Assembly: GCA_012518465.1 (NCBI GenBank)
Contig: JAAYSD010000008.1
Span: 1-59,960 of the forward strand
Source: Clostridiales bacterium
GTDB taxonomy: Bacteria > Bacillota > Clostridia > Oscillospirales > Ruminococcaceae
Direction of reading: 5' to 3'
DNA length: 59,960 bases
Shown here piece after piece: positions 8,195-16,695 of this stretch. The notes beneath the pieces were generated by a model. It ran no database searches. It worked only from the letters and a program-made list of their open reading frames with translations, and was not told the origin of the DNA. Both the position numbers and the translations under genes were made by a program. Position 1 is the first letter of the stretch; each line of letters opens with the position of its first letter.

Positions 8195-8914
8195 ATGAAC
8201 AATTCCAATTATAAAGGTAAAAACAAAGGATATCTAAAAGAATTTACAAAGGGAATAATTAAAGAAAATCCTGTCTTAATCCTACTTTTAGGTACTTGCC
8301 CTACACTTGGCGTTACTACAATGGCAAGTGCAGGTGTAGGAATGGGTTTAGCTACTACTTTTGTTTTACTTTGTTCTAACATTTTTATTTCATTACTGAA
8401 AAACATTATTTCAGATACAATAAGGATTCCGGCGTATATTGTTACTATCGCTGGATTTACCACTTTAGCATCGATTCTGCTAGAGGCATATGTTCCTTCG
8501 ATTTATGCTGCTTTAGGAATATATCTTCCATTAATTACAGTAAATTGCATTATTTTAGCACGTGCTGAAATGTTTGCAAGTAAAAACAAGGTTATTCCTT
8601 CGATACTGGATGCTTTAGGAATGGGACTAGGCTTTACACTAGCATTGACATTTATAGGCTCGGTGCGTGAAATACTTGGCTCAGGCACTATATTCGGCTT
8701 AAAAATTATGCCTGAGGCTATTTCTCCTATGAATATTTTTATCACTGCTCCCGGCGGATTTTTTGTAATGGGAATAGCAATAGCACTTGTAAATAAAATT
8801 GCTAACAGGAAGCCACCGGAAAGCTTTGGCTGTGAGTCTTGCCATGCAAATGGAAATTGTGCAGGTTGCGGAATAAACTCTTCTGAAAGGAGCGATAACA
8901 ATGGAGATAGCTAA
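8195..8914 (+). CDS. rnfE: Rnf complex subunit E, with a Cys-rich C-terminal tail
   Basis: A 239-residue integral membrane protein with about six helices, paralogous to RnfA; LGTCPTLGVTT near residue 35 is the conserved half-membrane motif. RnfA/RnfE pair to form the ion channel and, by recent knowledge of the family, hold a buried iron-sulfur cluster between them through such Cys residues. It is longer than the usual 200-210 residues because of a hydrophilic tail with two CxxC-like pairs (CESC and CAGC) spaced by HANGN. The start ATG 8195 lies one base after the rnfG stop, with AGGAGG at 8181-8186. Its end overlaps rnfA by 14 bases. Confidence 0.93.
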   Translation: MNNSNYKGKNKGYLKEFTKGIIKENPVLILLLGTCPTLGVTTMASAGVGMGLATTFVLLCSNIFISLLKNIISDTIRIPAYIVTIAGFTTLASILLEAYVPSIYAALGIYLPLITVNCIILARAEMFASKNKVIPSILDALGMGLGFTLALTFIGSVREILGSGTIFGLKIMPEAISPMNIFITAPGGFFVMGIAIALVNKIANRKPPESFGCESCHANGNCAGCGINSSERSDNNGDS

Positions 8915-9500
8915 AAATCTTACTATTATTCTTTTGACAGGGATTTTAACAGAAAACTTCGTATTACAAAAATTTCTTGGTATATGCCCCTTTTTAGGTG
9001 TATCAAAAAAGACTTCAAGCTCAATAGGTATGGGCATAGCAGTAACTGCTGTTATGATATTAGCTACAATTATGACATATCCTATACACCATTTATTTTT
9101 AGTAAGATTTGGACTGGAATATATGAATGTTATTCCTTTCATACTTGTAATAGCTTTGCTAGTTCAGCTGCTTGAAATGTTTTTAAAAAGATATATTCCT
9201 CCCTTATACAATTCTTTAGGAATATATTTACCACTAATAACTACTAACTGTGCTGTACTGGGCGTTACAATACTTAATATTAATAACGAATATTCACTTT
9301 TAGAGGGAATTGTAAATTCTCTTGGTGCTGGTTTAGGATTTTTAGTTGCAATGCTTATATTTGCCGGTGTAAGAGGAAAGCTTGAAAAATGCGATATTCC
9401 TAAGGCTTTTCAAGGAACGCCTATTACATTAATAGCAGCATCTATTGTTTCAATGTCATTTTACGGCTTTGAAGGTGTTGTAAATGGTATTTTTAGTTAA
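8901..9500 (+). CDS. rnfA: Rnf complex subunit A
   Basis: A 199-residue membrane protein with about six helices and LGICPFLGVSKK near residue 29, the counterpart of LGTCPTLGV in RnfE. The paired motif Cys residues are expected to hold the intramembrane cluster of the RnfA/RnfE core. A second Cys motif, TTNCAVLGV (about residue 115), matches VNCIILARAE of RnfE, as expected for inverted paralogues. Ribosome site AAAGGAG lies inside rnfE; translation is probably coupled. Length and start are standard. Confidence 0.95.
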   Translation: MEIAKNLTIILLTGILTENFVLQKFLGICPFLGVSKKTSSSIGMGIAVTAVMILATIMTYPIHHLFLVRFGLEYMNVIPFILVIALLVQLLEMFLKRYIPPLYNSLGIYLPLITTNCAVLGVTILNINNEYSLLEGIVNSLGAGLGFLVAMLIFAGVRGKLEKCDIPKAFQGTPITLIAASIVSMSFYGFEGVVNGIFS

Positions 9501-9526
9501 ATCTAATTGATGAATCGAGGTTTAAG

Positions 9527-10351
9527 ATGAATGAAGTTTTAGTGCCTGTACTGATTTTAGCAGGTATTGCATTATTTGCAGGCGTGCTTTTAACAATTGC
9601 ATCAAAAGTATTTTATGTAAAAACCGATGAAACTGTCGATAATATTCTACAAGTTTTACCTATGGCGAATTGTGGTGCGTGTGGATATGCAGGCTGCGAG
9701 GATTATGCAAAGGCTGTTGCTTCAGGGCAAGCTTTTTCAAATCTTTGTAAACCTGGTGGCAGTGAGGCAGCTACTAAAATTAGTGAAATAATTGGCTCTG
9801 AGGTAAAACGCGTTGCACGTGAGGTTGCTTTTGTGCGATGCAATGGCAATTGTGACGCTACTAATAAAAAATACAGCTTTATAGGAGAACAGAGCTGTGC
9901 GTCAGTTAGCCGATATTATTCAGGTATGAATAGCTGTAATTATGGTTGCGATGGGTTTGGTGATTGTAAAGCTGTTTGTGAATATGATGCAATCGATATT
10001 ATAAACGGAATTGCTGTTATTAATCAAGACAAATGTGTTGCCTGCACTAAATGTGTAAGTGCCTGCCCTAAAAATTTAATTGTCATAAGAAAAGCTGAGC
10101 AAGCTATTGATGTTCGCTGTAAAAATAGGGATGTAGGTAAAATTGCACGTCAGGTATGTAAAAATGCGTGTATTGGTTGTAAAATTTGTGAGAAAAAATG
10201 TAAATATGATGCTATTAAAGTGGTTGACTATTTCGCTACAATAGATTATAATAAATGTACACTATGTGGCGACTGTGCAAAAGCTTGTCCGACAAAATGT
10301 ATTATTGATATACGTATTGCTGATTTAAATAAAATAGCGGCAAATGGTTAA
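9527..10351 (+). CDS. rnfB: Rnf complex subunit B (polyferredoxin)
   Basis: A 274-residue electron-entry subunit. It starts with one membrane helix (about residues 4-26), followed by the NCGACGYAGCEDYA cluster motif (about 47-60). Three ferredoxin-type motifs follow: CVACTKCVSACPK, CIGCKICEKKCK and CTLCGDCAKACP, plus an additional Cys group CNYGC...CKAVC. By family knowledge it accepts electrons from reduced ferredoxin and passes them into the membrane core. Start ATG 9527 follows GAGG at 9517-9520. As last gene of the operon it is in the normal clostridial place. Confidence 0.95.
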   Translation: MNEVLVPVLILAGIALFAGVLLTIASKVFYVKTDETVDNILQVLPMANCGACGYAGCEDYAKAVASGQAFSNLCKPGGSEAATKISEIIGSEVKRVAREVAFVRCNGNCDATNKKYSFIGEQSCASVSRYYSGMNSCNYGCDGFGDCKAVCEYDAIDIINGIAVINQDKCVACTKCVSACPKNLIVIRKAEQAIDVRCKNRDVGKIARQVCKNACIGCKICEKKCKYDAIKVVDYFATIDYNKCTLCGDCAKACPTKCIIDIRIADLNKIAANG

Positions 10352-10446
10352 TTTTACTTTTATAATGCTTGTTGCCTCATAAAAATAACACTGTAAAAAA
10401 GTGTGTTTACCATGAAAAATCATGATTGCAAAAGAAAGGATAGTTG

Positions 10447-11130
10447 ATGTTCAAAAAAAAGGCAAAAAAGCATGATAGAAAATATACTTTAGGCGAAGAG
10501 ATATTTAATGCTGTTACGCATGGAGTAGGAAGCCTCTTATCAGTGGCTGGATGTGTAATTTTAATAGTATTTGGTGCTGTTTATGGTGATGTATGGTCTG
10601 TTGTTTCAAATTCTGTGTTTGGTGCTTCCCTAATTATATTATACACAAGTTCAACTCTATATCATTCGCTAACAAATGCAAAGGCAAAAGCAGTTTTTAG
10701 AATTCTCGACCATGATACAATATTCTTTTTAATAGCTGGTACTTACACACCTATAACCTTATGTACTATAAGAAGATACGACCCTGCTATGGGATGGACA
10801 CTTTTCGCTATTGTATGGGCAGCAGCTATTGTAGGAATAGTTCTTAATTCTATAAGCATTGAAAAATACAAAATCTTTTCAATTATAGCTTATATAGCTA
10901 TGGGCTGGATAGTGGTGATCGCTATTAAGCCAATTATTGACAACATGGGTTTAAAGCCTATGCTATACTTATTTGGTGGAGGGATAGCTTATACTGTGGG
11001 TGTCATTTTTTATAAAATGAAAAGTGTTAAATATATGCATTCTATCTGGCATTTGTTTACTGTTGCAGGTAGTGTTCTACATTTCTTTTTCGTTTTATTC
11101 TATGTAAGTCCCTTAGAACCAAAATTTTAA
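10447..11130 (+). CDS. Hemolysin III / PAQR family membrane protein
   Basis: A 227-residue protein with seven hydrophobic helices. The family's metal-ligand pattern is visible: FNAVTHGVG near the N-terminus, STLYHS (about 71-76), HDTIFFLIAGTYTP (about 90-103) and the C-terminal HSIWHLFTVAGSVLHFF. I use ATG 10447; a TTG at 10444 is too close to the AAAGGA site (10435-10440). Despite the historical name, bacterial members are mostly uncharacterised; they resemble adiponectin-receptor-type ceramidases and bind zinc. A strong terminator follows. Confidence 0.85.
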   Translation: MFKKKAKKHDRKYTLGEEIFNAVTHGVGSLLSVAGCVILIVFGAVYGDVWSVVSNSVFGASLIILYTSSTLYHSLTNAKAKAVFRILDHDTIFFLIAGTYTPITLCTIRRYDPAMGWTLFAIVWAAAIVGIVLNSISIEKYKIFSIIAYIAMGWIVVIAIKPIIDNMGLKPMLYLFGGGIAYTVGVIFYKMKSVKYMHSIWHLFTVAGSVLHFFFVLFYVSPLEPKF

Positions 11131-11136
11131 ATTTAA

Positions 11137-11185
11137 AAATATCTAATCTGTATTTACTAAACTACTTTCAGATTAGATATTTTTT
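11137..11185 (+). terminator. Intrinsic terminator after the hemolysin III gene
   Basis: A perfect 14-bp stem (11137-11150 with 11169-11182) has an 18-base loop and a T-run through 11185. Confidence 0.85.
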
Positions 11186-11237
11186 ATTAAAACAGCAGTC
11201 TTTTACGATTTGTAATCATTATATTTTGCAATAAAAT

Positions 11238-11267
11238 TTGACAAAAAACTACACTTTATGCTATAAT
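11238..11267 (+). promoter_or_regulatory. Promoter of the putative toxin mRNA
   Basis: TTGACA (11238-11243), 18-base spacer, TATAAT (11262-11267): consensus hexamers. The transcript would begin near 11274 with a leader of about 124 bases before the small ORF at 11398. Confidence 0.65.
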
Positions 11268-11273
11268 TAAAAC

Positions 11274-11397
11274 TGGTGCCATTGCATAACGGTAGGGGGG
11301 AATCCTGCCCCAAACGAAGGGCGTTTAATCCCATGTCCACCGTTCCCAAATTTGAGCTTGTCATAGCTTGCGTTGAACGGTCGGAAAATACTTTCTT
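11274..11397 (+). promoter_or_regulatory. Structured leader of the putative toxin mRNA
   Basis: This leader is more GC-rich than its surroundings. A G-run/C-run hairpin lies around 11294-11311. ACCGTT at 11339-11344 can pair either with AACGGT upstream (11288-11293) or with the downstream copy in 11375-11381, giving two mutually exclusive folds. The downstream pairing sits 17 bases before the ATG and would hide the weak GGA ribosome site. Long inhibitory leaders are usual in type I toxin mRNAs. Confidence 0.45.
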
Positions 11398-11469
11398 ATG
11401 GAATATTTATTAGCTATAATTATTATTTTAATTTTAGTGGATAATTTACATATAAGCAAAAAGAAATAA
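11398..11469 (+). CDS. Putative type I toxin: small hydrophobic peptide
   Basis: A 23-residue ORF starts MEYLLAIIIILILVD and ends in a polar tail with KKK. One short hydrophobic helix plus a lysine-rich end is the layout of TxpA/BsrG/holin-like type I toxins, which act in the membrane. The Shine-Dalgarno is poor (GGA 15 bases before ATG). The stop codon lies inside a 9-bp hairpin (AAATAACCG with its complement), an arrangement common in Firmicutes holin-like toxin genes. Consensus promoters face each other across the ORF. I did not recognise a named family member with certainty, so no symbol is given. Confidence 0.6.
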   Translation: MEYLLAIIIILILVDNLHISKKK

Positions 11470-11501
11470 CCGCCATCATACTCAAATGAATACGGTTATT
11501 T
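11464..11501. terminator. Bidirectional terminator at the toxin 3' end
   Basis: A 9-bp stem (11464-11472 with 11493-11501) overlaps the last codons and stop of the small ORF. On the minus strand it is followed by a T-rich stretch (complement of GCAAAAAGAAA), so it can end the antisense RNA; on the plus strand only a short T-rich tail follows. Confidence 0.55.
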
Positions 11502-11553
11502 CATAATATCTAATTTTTTGGGGCTGACCGCGTATCGCAGTAGCACCTTTGTT
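11464..11553 (-). ncRNA. Putative antisense RNA antitoxin
   Basis: A minus-strand promoter at 11588-11560 would start an RNA near 11553. Its 5' part can fold into a GC-rich hairpin around 11523-11549 (CTGCG/CGCGG core), and it runs antisense to the last codons and 3' end of the toxin mRNA. It would end at the shared hairpin 11464-11501, giving about 90 bases. A convergent 3'-overlapping antisense RNA is the TxpA/RatA plan. Boundaries are predicted only. Confidence 0.5.
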
Positions 11554-11559
11554 ATTTAT

Positions 11560-11588
11560 ATTATAATATTAAAGTTTAATTTTGTTAA
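11560..11588 (-). promoter_or_regulatory. Promoter of the putative antisense RNA
   Basis: On the minus strand TTAACA (11588-11583), 17-base spacer, TATAAT (11565-11560). No ORF follows on that strand before 11464, so the product should be noncoding. Confidence 0.6.
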
Positions 11589-11664
11589 GTAGAATTTTTT
11601 ATTGACTCTTATTAATACAACAAACACACTGGAAACTCTCCGCTTTATTTTTAATTGTAAGCGT

Positions 11665-13347
11665 TTATTCGGATTTTAGCTTAAATTTTGTAACCTCTTC
11701 ATGTAATAATGCAGCTTGTCCTGAAAGCTCTTCACTTGCTGCTGAGCTTTCTTCTGCTGTTGCTGCATTCATCTGTACTACTGATGAAATTTCTTCAACA
11801 CCTGTTCTGATATGGTTAACAGCAGTAGCCTGCTCATCAGATGCTGCAGCAATTTCATTCATAATATCTACTGCTAGCTGTGCTTTTTCACTTATATCAA
11901 CAAGTGCTTTTGCTGTCTTATCAGCTATCTTTTGTCCAACAACAACAGTATCAGAGCTGCTTGCAATAAGCTCAGTGGTTTGCTTTGCTGCTTCTGCTGA
12001 TTTTGCCGCAAGATTTCTCACTTCCTCAGCTACTACTGCAAATCCTTTACCTGCAGCACCTGCTCTTGCAGCCTCAACAGCGGCATTAAGTGCAAGAATA
12101 TTCGTCTGGAATGCAATATCATCAATAACTTTAATAATATTTGAGATTTTAGCTGAAGATTCACTTATACTTTGCATTGCAGAAAGCATTTGCTGCATAA
12201 GCTTATTACCGTTTTCAACGCCTTTTCCAGCCTCCATAGAGTATTCATTAGCCTTTTTAGCGTTTTCTGCATTAGCTTGAACCTGCTCTGCAATTTCCTC
12301 TATTGACGCTGAAAGCTCTTCAACTGAGCTTGCCTGCTCAGTTGCACCTGAGGAAAGTGCCTGTGCACCATCAGAAACCTGAATAGCACCGCTGTTTACC
12401 TGTTCTGCTGCTACATTAATATGATATAACGTTTCGTTTAACTCATCTACAATATGACCAAGTGAATTTTTAATTTTAGAAAAATCACCTTCAAATTCAA
12501 TTTCAGTTGTAACGGTAAGATTTCCCTTTGCAATTTCTGAAAGAATTCTGTCTATTTCGCCTATGTATTTTTTTAAAGTTAAAACCATAACGCTTACACT
12601 ATTTGCTAATATACCAAATTCATCTTTAGACACATAGTCTACCTTTACATTAAGGTCACCACCAGAAAGCTTTACCATTGCTCCTTCTATCATTTTCATA
12701 GGTCTAGTAATGCTTCTTATTACATAAATGCTTAAAGTAATAGCACACGCAAGAATTGCAATAGAGAATATTGCAATTAAAATATTGGTTTGAGTTTTAG
12801 CAGCATTGGCATCATTATAATACTCTTCAGCAATAGCCTTAGCAGAATCAGCAATTTTGATACCTAGATCCCTTGAAGCCGCAGTAGATTCAACAAATTC
12901 CGAAAAAAACACTTCCAAAGCAGCATCTTTTTGTCCTTGTTCGTACAATTCCATAGTTTTCGCATTTATTTCTTGACCATATACAGACGCTTCTACAAGA
13001 GTATTTAGATTATCCTTATCCTCTTGTAAAGTAAGAGTATTTTGCAGAGCAACAATGTGTTCATTTATGATTGTTTCTTGTTCATTACAATCATTTTCAA
13101 ATTCTTCAGCCTGACTTTTGTCCTCTGTCGTAATCATTTTTAATGCACTATCTTCTAAAGCATAAAGAGCTTTGTTCATAGCTTCGGCATTATAGACAGT
13201 CTGGTAAGGACCATTATAAAAGTTTTCAAAATTTTTAGAAACAGATCTCATACCAACTAAAAGAACTATTCCTAAAAGTATTGAAAATAATGCAATAATA
13301 GCGACAAAACTTAAAGTAAGTTTTTTTGCAATTGATAAATTTTTCAT
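11665..13347 (-). CDS. Methyl-accepting chemotaxis protein
   Basis: A 560-residue membrane chemoreceptor. Transmembrane helix 1 is at about residues 10-32. A four-helix-bundle-type sensor (about 40-185) follows, then transmembrane helix 2 (about 187-210), a HAMP domain starting [14 protein letters not shown], and a long coiled-coil signalling domain. The hairpin tip that binds CheW/CheA reads [20 protein letters not shown]. The extracellular ligand cannot be inferred. No che or flagellar genes lie near, so it is an orphan receptor. The ribosome site GGAG (13359-13356) and a consensus promoter (13442-13414) lie upstream. Ends close to the toxin-antitoxin locus with no clear terminator. Confidence 0.93.
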   Translation of the reverse strand: MKNLSIAKKLTLSFVAIIALFSILLGIVLLVGMRSVSKNFENFYNGPYQTVYNAEAMNKALYALEDSALKMITTEDKSQAEEFENDCNEQETIINEHIVALQNTLTLQEDKDNLNTLVEASVYGQEINAKTMELYEQGQKDAALEVFFSEFVESTAASRDLGIKIADSAKAIAEEYYNDANAAKTQTNILIAIFSIAILACAITLSIYVIRSITRPMKMIEGAMVKLSGGDLNVKVDYVSKDEFGILANSVSVMVLTLKKYIGEIDRILSEIAKGNLTVTTEIEFEGDFSKIKNSLGHIVDELNETLYHINVAAEQVNSGAIQVSDGAQALSSGATEQASSVEELSASIEEIAEQVQANAENAKKANEYSMEAGKGVENGNKLMQQMLSAMQSISESSAKISNIIKVIDDIAFQTNILALNAAVEAARAGAAGKGFAVVAEEVRNLAAKSAEAAKQTTELIASSSDTVVVGQKIADKTAKALVDISEKAQLAVDIMNEIAAASDEQATAVNHIRTGVEEISSVVQMNAATAEESSAASEELSGQAALLHEEVTKFKLKSE

Positions 13348-13413
13348 ATTAATATCTCCAAAATTTATTTAGCCATTTAATAGACTAATTATTTTAACAT
13401 TTTATTAACATTT

Positions 13414-13442
13414 ATATTAACACTTTATCTACATAATGTCAA
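13414..13442 (-). promoter_or_regulatory. Promoter of the chemoreceptor gene
   Basis: TTGACA (13442-13437), 17-base spacer, TAATAT (13419-13414) on the minus strand. A perfect 11-bp inverted repeat (13469-13479 with 13506-13516) lies about 27 bases upstream of the -35 and could bind a regulator. Confidence 0.6.
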
Positions 13443-13468
13443 CTATTTCGTGATATTTCGATAATTTT

Positions 13469-13516
13469 TATTAAATATCAACATAAGTTGATAAAAGAAT
13501 ATGTAGATATTTAATA
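13469..13516. repeat. Inverted repeat upstream of the chemoreceptor promoter
   Basis: Arms TATTAAATATC (13469-13479) and its exact complement (13506-13516); the loop contains ATCAAC/GTTGAT, a second small palindrome. It lies in the 512-base divergent gap between the chemoreceptor and fabV. Besides this, the two promoters and the fabV leader repeat, I see nothing in that gap. Confidence 0.4.
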
Positions 13517-13690
13517 ATATATTTTTTTAAATAATAGAACTTACTGGGATTAATACATTATTAAGCACTAAATATATTTTCAAGCTTAACAATTGTTAAT
13601 AAATAATGAAATATATTGATACTATGCCTTAAGCCTTTCTATTTGTTTTTGCTCTTTAAAAATCAATAATTTTTACTATGCTAAAAACGG

Positions 13691-13719
13691 TTGACTAAAA
13701 GCTGTAAAAATGATATAAT
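13691..13719 (+). promoter_or_regulatory. Promoter of the fabV operon
   Basis: TTGACT (13691-13696), 17-base spacer, TATAAT (13714-13719). The start would be near 13726, exactly where the inverted repeat 13726-13772 begins. Confidence 0.7.
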
Positions 13720-13725
13720 AATCGA

Positions 13726-13772
13726 AAGCAATTATTATAGATTGTTATATTTTATGTCTAAAACAATTGCTT
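13726..13772 (+). promoter_or_regulatory. Inverted repeat at the 5' end of the fabV leader
   Basis: 16-base arms (13726-13741 and 13757-13772) match at 14 positions, starting AAGCAATT and ending AATTGCTT. Its left edge coincides with the predicted transcription start, so it is either an operator for a repressor or a 5' RNA hairpin. The leader continues for about 88 more bases to ATG 13860. Confidence 0.5.
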
Positions 13773-13859
13773 CTTTATAGGAAATAACATTATAAGAATT
13801 ACTTTTTAATTATAATAATAATTTTAATATTAGATAAACAAAAACGAAAGGAATAAAAG

Positions 13860-15041
13860 ATGATTATCAAACCAAAGTCAAGAGGATTTATCTGTACTAC
13901 CGCACATCCATTGGGATGTAAAAAAGCTGTTGAAAATCAAATTAAATATGTTAAATCAAAACCAAAACTTGAGCTTGGTAAAAAGGTTTTAGTAATAGGC
14001 TCTTCTATGGGCTATGGGCTTTCAAGTAGAATTGTATCAGCCTTTTCTTCAAATGCTGCTACAATTGGTGTAATTTTTGATAAAAGTCCAAGTGAAAATA
14101 GAACTGCTTCAGCAGGCTGGTATAATACGGCTGCATTTGAGGAATTTGCACATGGAGAGAACTTATATGCAAAAACAATCAATGGTGACGCTTATTCAGA
14201 TGAAATAAAGCAGCAAGTGATTGATTTAATCAAAAAAGACTTAGGAAAAGTAGATGCTGTTATTTATTCTTTGGCATCACCTAGGAGAGTCACACAGGAC
14301 AAAACTTATACTTCTGTCTTAAAGCCTATTGGCAGACCTTTTTCAAGTAAATCAATCGACCTTAAAACAAACAAAATTACAGAAGTCACTATCGATCCCG
14401 CTACTAATGATGAAATAGAAGATACTATCAAGGTAATGGGCGGAGAAGATTGGCAGGCTTGGATTGATGCACTTGTGAAGGCTGATGCAATTGAAAATGA
14501 CGCTATTACACTTGCTTATTCATATATTGGGCCTACGCTTACTCATGCTATTTATAAAGACGGTACTATTGGACAGGCTAAAAACCATCTTTACACCACT
14601 GCTGATGTTATCAGCGAAAAGTATAATTCTTTAGGTATAAAGGCTTATGTTTCCGTTAATAAAGCTCTTGTCACACAATCTAGTGCTGCTATTCCTGTTG
14701 TGCCTTTGTATATCTCATTGTTATTTAAAACTATGAAGGAAAAAGGTACACATGAAGGCTGTATTGAGCAAATCTACCGACTTTTCAGCAGCAAATTCCA
14801 AGATGGTAATGCTCTTGTTGATGAAAATGGTCTAATTAGACTTGATGATTGGGAAATGGATAAAAGCATACAGAGAATTATCAGTAAAAATTGGGGTTCT
14901 ATAAATGATGAAAATTTGCATGAGCTTACTGATTTAGAAGGCTTTTGGAATGATTTTTATGCTATTTTTGGTTTTGGAATAGATGGAGTAGATGAAAATA
15001 ACGACGTATCTCCTTTATATCAAATAGAAAGCTTAATATAG
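13860..15041 (+). CDS. fabV: Trans-2-enoyl-CoA/ACP reductase, FabV/Ter family
   Basis: A 393-residue NADH-dependent reductase of the extended short-chain dehydrogenase fold. It reduces the trans-2 double bond of enoyl-CoA (Ter, e.g. crotonyl-CoA to butyryl-CoA) or enoyl-ACP (FabV). The N-terminal FICTTAHPLGC, the Rossmann loop GSSMGYGLSSR (47-57) and the catalytic Tyr232-x8-Lys241 (YKDGTIGQAK) are diagnostic, as is IYSLASPRR (135-143). The fatty acid versus butyrate role cannot be decided from sequence; no other fab genes are near. It is the first gene of a five-gene operon reaching to ilvD, with AAAGGA at proper distance. Confidence 0.93.
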   Translation: MIIKPKSRGFICTTAHPLGCKKAVENQIKYVKSKPKLELGKKVLVIGSSMGYGLSSRIVSAFSSNAATIGVIFDKSPSENRTASAGWYNTAAFEEFAHGENLYAKTINGDAYSDEIKQQVIDLIKKDLGKVDAVIYSLASPRRVTQDKTYTSVLKPIGRPFSSKSIDLKTNKITEVTIDPATNDEIEDTIKVMGGEDWQAWIDALVKADAIENDAITLAYSYIGPTLTHAIYKDGTIGQAKNHLYTTADVISEKYNSLGIKAYVSVNKALVTQSSAAIPVVPLYISLLFKTMKEKGTHEGCIEQIYRLFSSKFQDGNALVDENGLIRLDDWEMDKSIQRIISKNWGSINDENLHELTDLEGFWNDFYAIFGFGIDGVDENNDVSPLYQIESLI

Positions 15042-15071
15042 AATAGATAGAAACTTTTGGGAGTGCATAAA

Positions 15072-15713
15072 ATGGGTAACTGTAATGAAAGGTTTTTTGA
15101 AATAAAAATAAATACTGTTATCAAGTCACTTGAAAAAAACGGTATGAAGGGTTATTATGCAAAAAAGAAAGAGGACGTAATAAGTATTGTCGATGAGCTG
15201 ACAAAATTCGACAAGCTAATTACCTCGGGTGGCTCTTTGTCCTTGATAGAATCAGGAGTAATTGATTTTTTAAATAATAATAGGAAGAATATTTTCCTTC
15301 CTCGTGAAAAAGCATCAACGCCCGAAGAAGTTGATGAAATATATAGGAAGGCTTTTGTTTCTGATACATATCTTGCCAGTACAAATGCCATTACAGAAAA
15401 AGGCGAGCTTTTTAACATAGACGGAAACGGAAACAGAGTATCAGCAATGATATTTGGCCCAAAGCAGGTTATTTTAGTTGTTGGTATTAATAAAATTGTT
15501 CCCGATATGGAATGTGCTGAAAAGCGTTTAAAATCAATTGCCTCCCCTGCTAATTGCATTAGATTGAATAAGAAAACTCCATGCTCAACCTTAGGCAGCT
15601 GCAGGGATTGTTCATCGCCTGATAGGATTTGCTGTTCTTTTGTTAAACTTGCACAGCAAAGATATGTTGATAGGATAAAGGTTATACTCGTTCCTTTTAA
15701 CTTAGGATTATAA
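15072..15713 (+). CDS. LUD-domain protein (lactate utilisation family, DUF162)
   Basis: A 213-residue LUD-domain protein. I use ATG 15072, spaced 8 bases from GGGAG (15059-15063); a TTG at 15057 overlaps that site. The domain is marked by TSGGSLSLIESG, the SDTYLASTNAITEKGELFNIDG stretch (given here only by its ends, about residues 101-122) and VGINKIVPD. The C-terminus has a Cys group, CSTLGSCRDCSSPDRICC, that might bind a cluster or metal. LutC-like relatives take part in lactate oxidation, but single LUD proteins in Clostridia have no settled role, and no lutA/lutB is here. Confidence 0.8.
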   Translation: MGNCNERFFEIKINTVIKSLEKNGMKGYYAKKKEDVISIVDELTKFDKLITSGGSLSLIESGVIDFLNNNRKNIFLPREKASTPEEVDEIYRKAFVSDTYLASTNAITEKGELFNIDGNGNRVSAMIFGPKQVILVVGINKIVPDMECAEKRLKSIASPANCIRLNKKTPCSTLGSCRDCSSPDRICCSFVKLAQQRYVDRIKVILVPFNLGL

Positions 15714-15723
15714 AGGAGGAAAA

Positions 15724-16686
15724 ATGCCAATACTTAAACTAAAGCCAGCCACTAAAGACTACCTTTGGGGTGGGGATAAGCTGAAAAGAATTTATAATAA
15801 ACATTCTGATACCGAAAAATTGGCAGAAACATGGGAGCTTTCCTGTCATAAAGATGGGCTGAGCATTATTTCACAAGGTGAATATAAGGATAAGTCACTT
15901 AAAGAGTACTTAGACATAAATCCCTCTTCTTTAGGAAGTAATTGCGATAAATTTGAGCAATTTCCTATTTTAATTAAACTGATAGATGCCAGCGACAGGC
16001 TTTCCATTCAAGTTCATCCTGATAATGAGTATGGCTTGAGTGTTGAGGGTGAATATGGTAAAACAGAAATGTGGGTTGTTCTTGATTGTGACGAGGGAGC
16101 AGAGCTTATATATGGCTTTAAGCATGAAATATCTAAGCAGGAATTTGAGAAAAGAATAAAGAATAATACACTTCTTGAGGTAGTAAATTCTGTGCCTGTA
16201 AAAAAAGGTGATGTATTTTTTATAGATGCAAAAACTGTCCATGCTATTGGTAAGGGAATAGTTATTGCTGAAATTCAGCAAAATTCAAATACTACTTATC
16301 GCATATATGATTATGGAAGAAAAGGTGCTGATGGAAAAACCAGAGAGCTTCATATAGATAAAGCACTTGAGGTGACCAACCTCTTCCCTCCTAAAAGAAA
16401 AATAGGTGCTTTTGGTGAGGCTGAGCAGCTTGACGGATATAAAATGACATTATTAGGTACGTGTGAATACTTCAATGTAAATAGACTTGATATAAAAACT
16501 CAAGCTAAAATAAATATTACAGATAAAAGCTTTCACTCACTGCTTGTTATAAATGGCAGTGTGGAAGTAAATTTAAACGGTGATATTACAACTTTAACAA
16601 AGGGCGATTGCTGTTTTATCCCCGCTGAAAATAATGTGTATGAAATCAAAGGAGAAAGCGAGATAATTCTTACAGATATTGTGTAG
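15724..16686 (+). CDS. manA: Mannose-6-phosphate isomerase, class I
   Basis: A 320-residue cupin-type zinc isomerase interconverting mannose 6-phosphate and fructose 6-phosphate. Zinc-ligand motifs are visible: SIQVHPDN (about residues 97-104), KTEMW (about 114-118) and the later H in KTVHAIGKG; the active-site arginine lies in TYRIYDYGR. The start ATG 15724 is preceded by AAAGGAGG. It lies between the LUD gene and the ROK kinase at 10-base gaps, so all are cotranscribed. The pairing with a ROK sugar kinase suggests joint hexose use. Confidence 0.93.
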   Translation: MPILKLKPATKDYLWGGDKLKRIYNKHSDTEKLAETWELSCHKDGLSIISQGEYKDKSLKEYLDINPSSLGSNCDKFEQFPILIKLIDASDRLSIQVHPDNEYGLSVEGEYGKTEMWVVLDCDEGAELIYGFKHEISKQEFEKRIKNNTLLEVVNSVPVKKGDVFFIDAKTVHAIGKGIVIAEIQQNSNTTYRIYDYGRKGADGKTRELHIDKALEVTNLFPPKRKIGAFGEAEQLDGYKMTLLGTCEYFNVNRLDIKTQAKINITDKSFHSLLVINGSVEVNLNGDITTLTKGDCCFIPAENNVYEIKGESEIILTDIV

Positions 16687-16695
16687 GGGGTTATT

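Noticed and set aside
11274..11345. A tRNA-like look (GCATAACGGTAG, then AATCC-type segments)
   Set aside because: No acceptor stem closes, the anticodon loop lacks the required T33, and the T-loop consensus is missing; the leader interpretation fits better.
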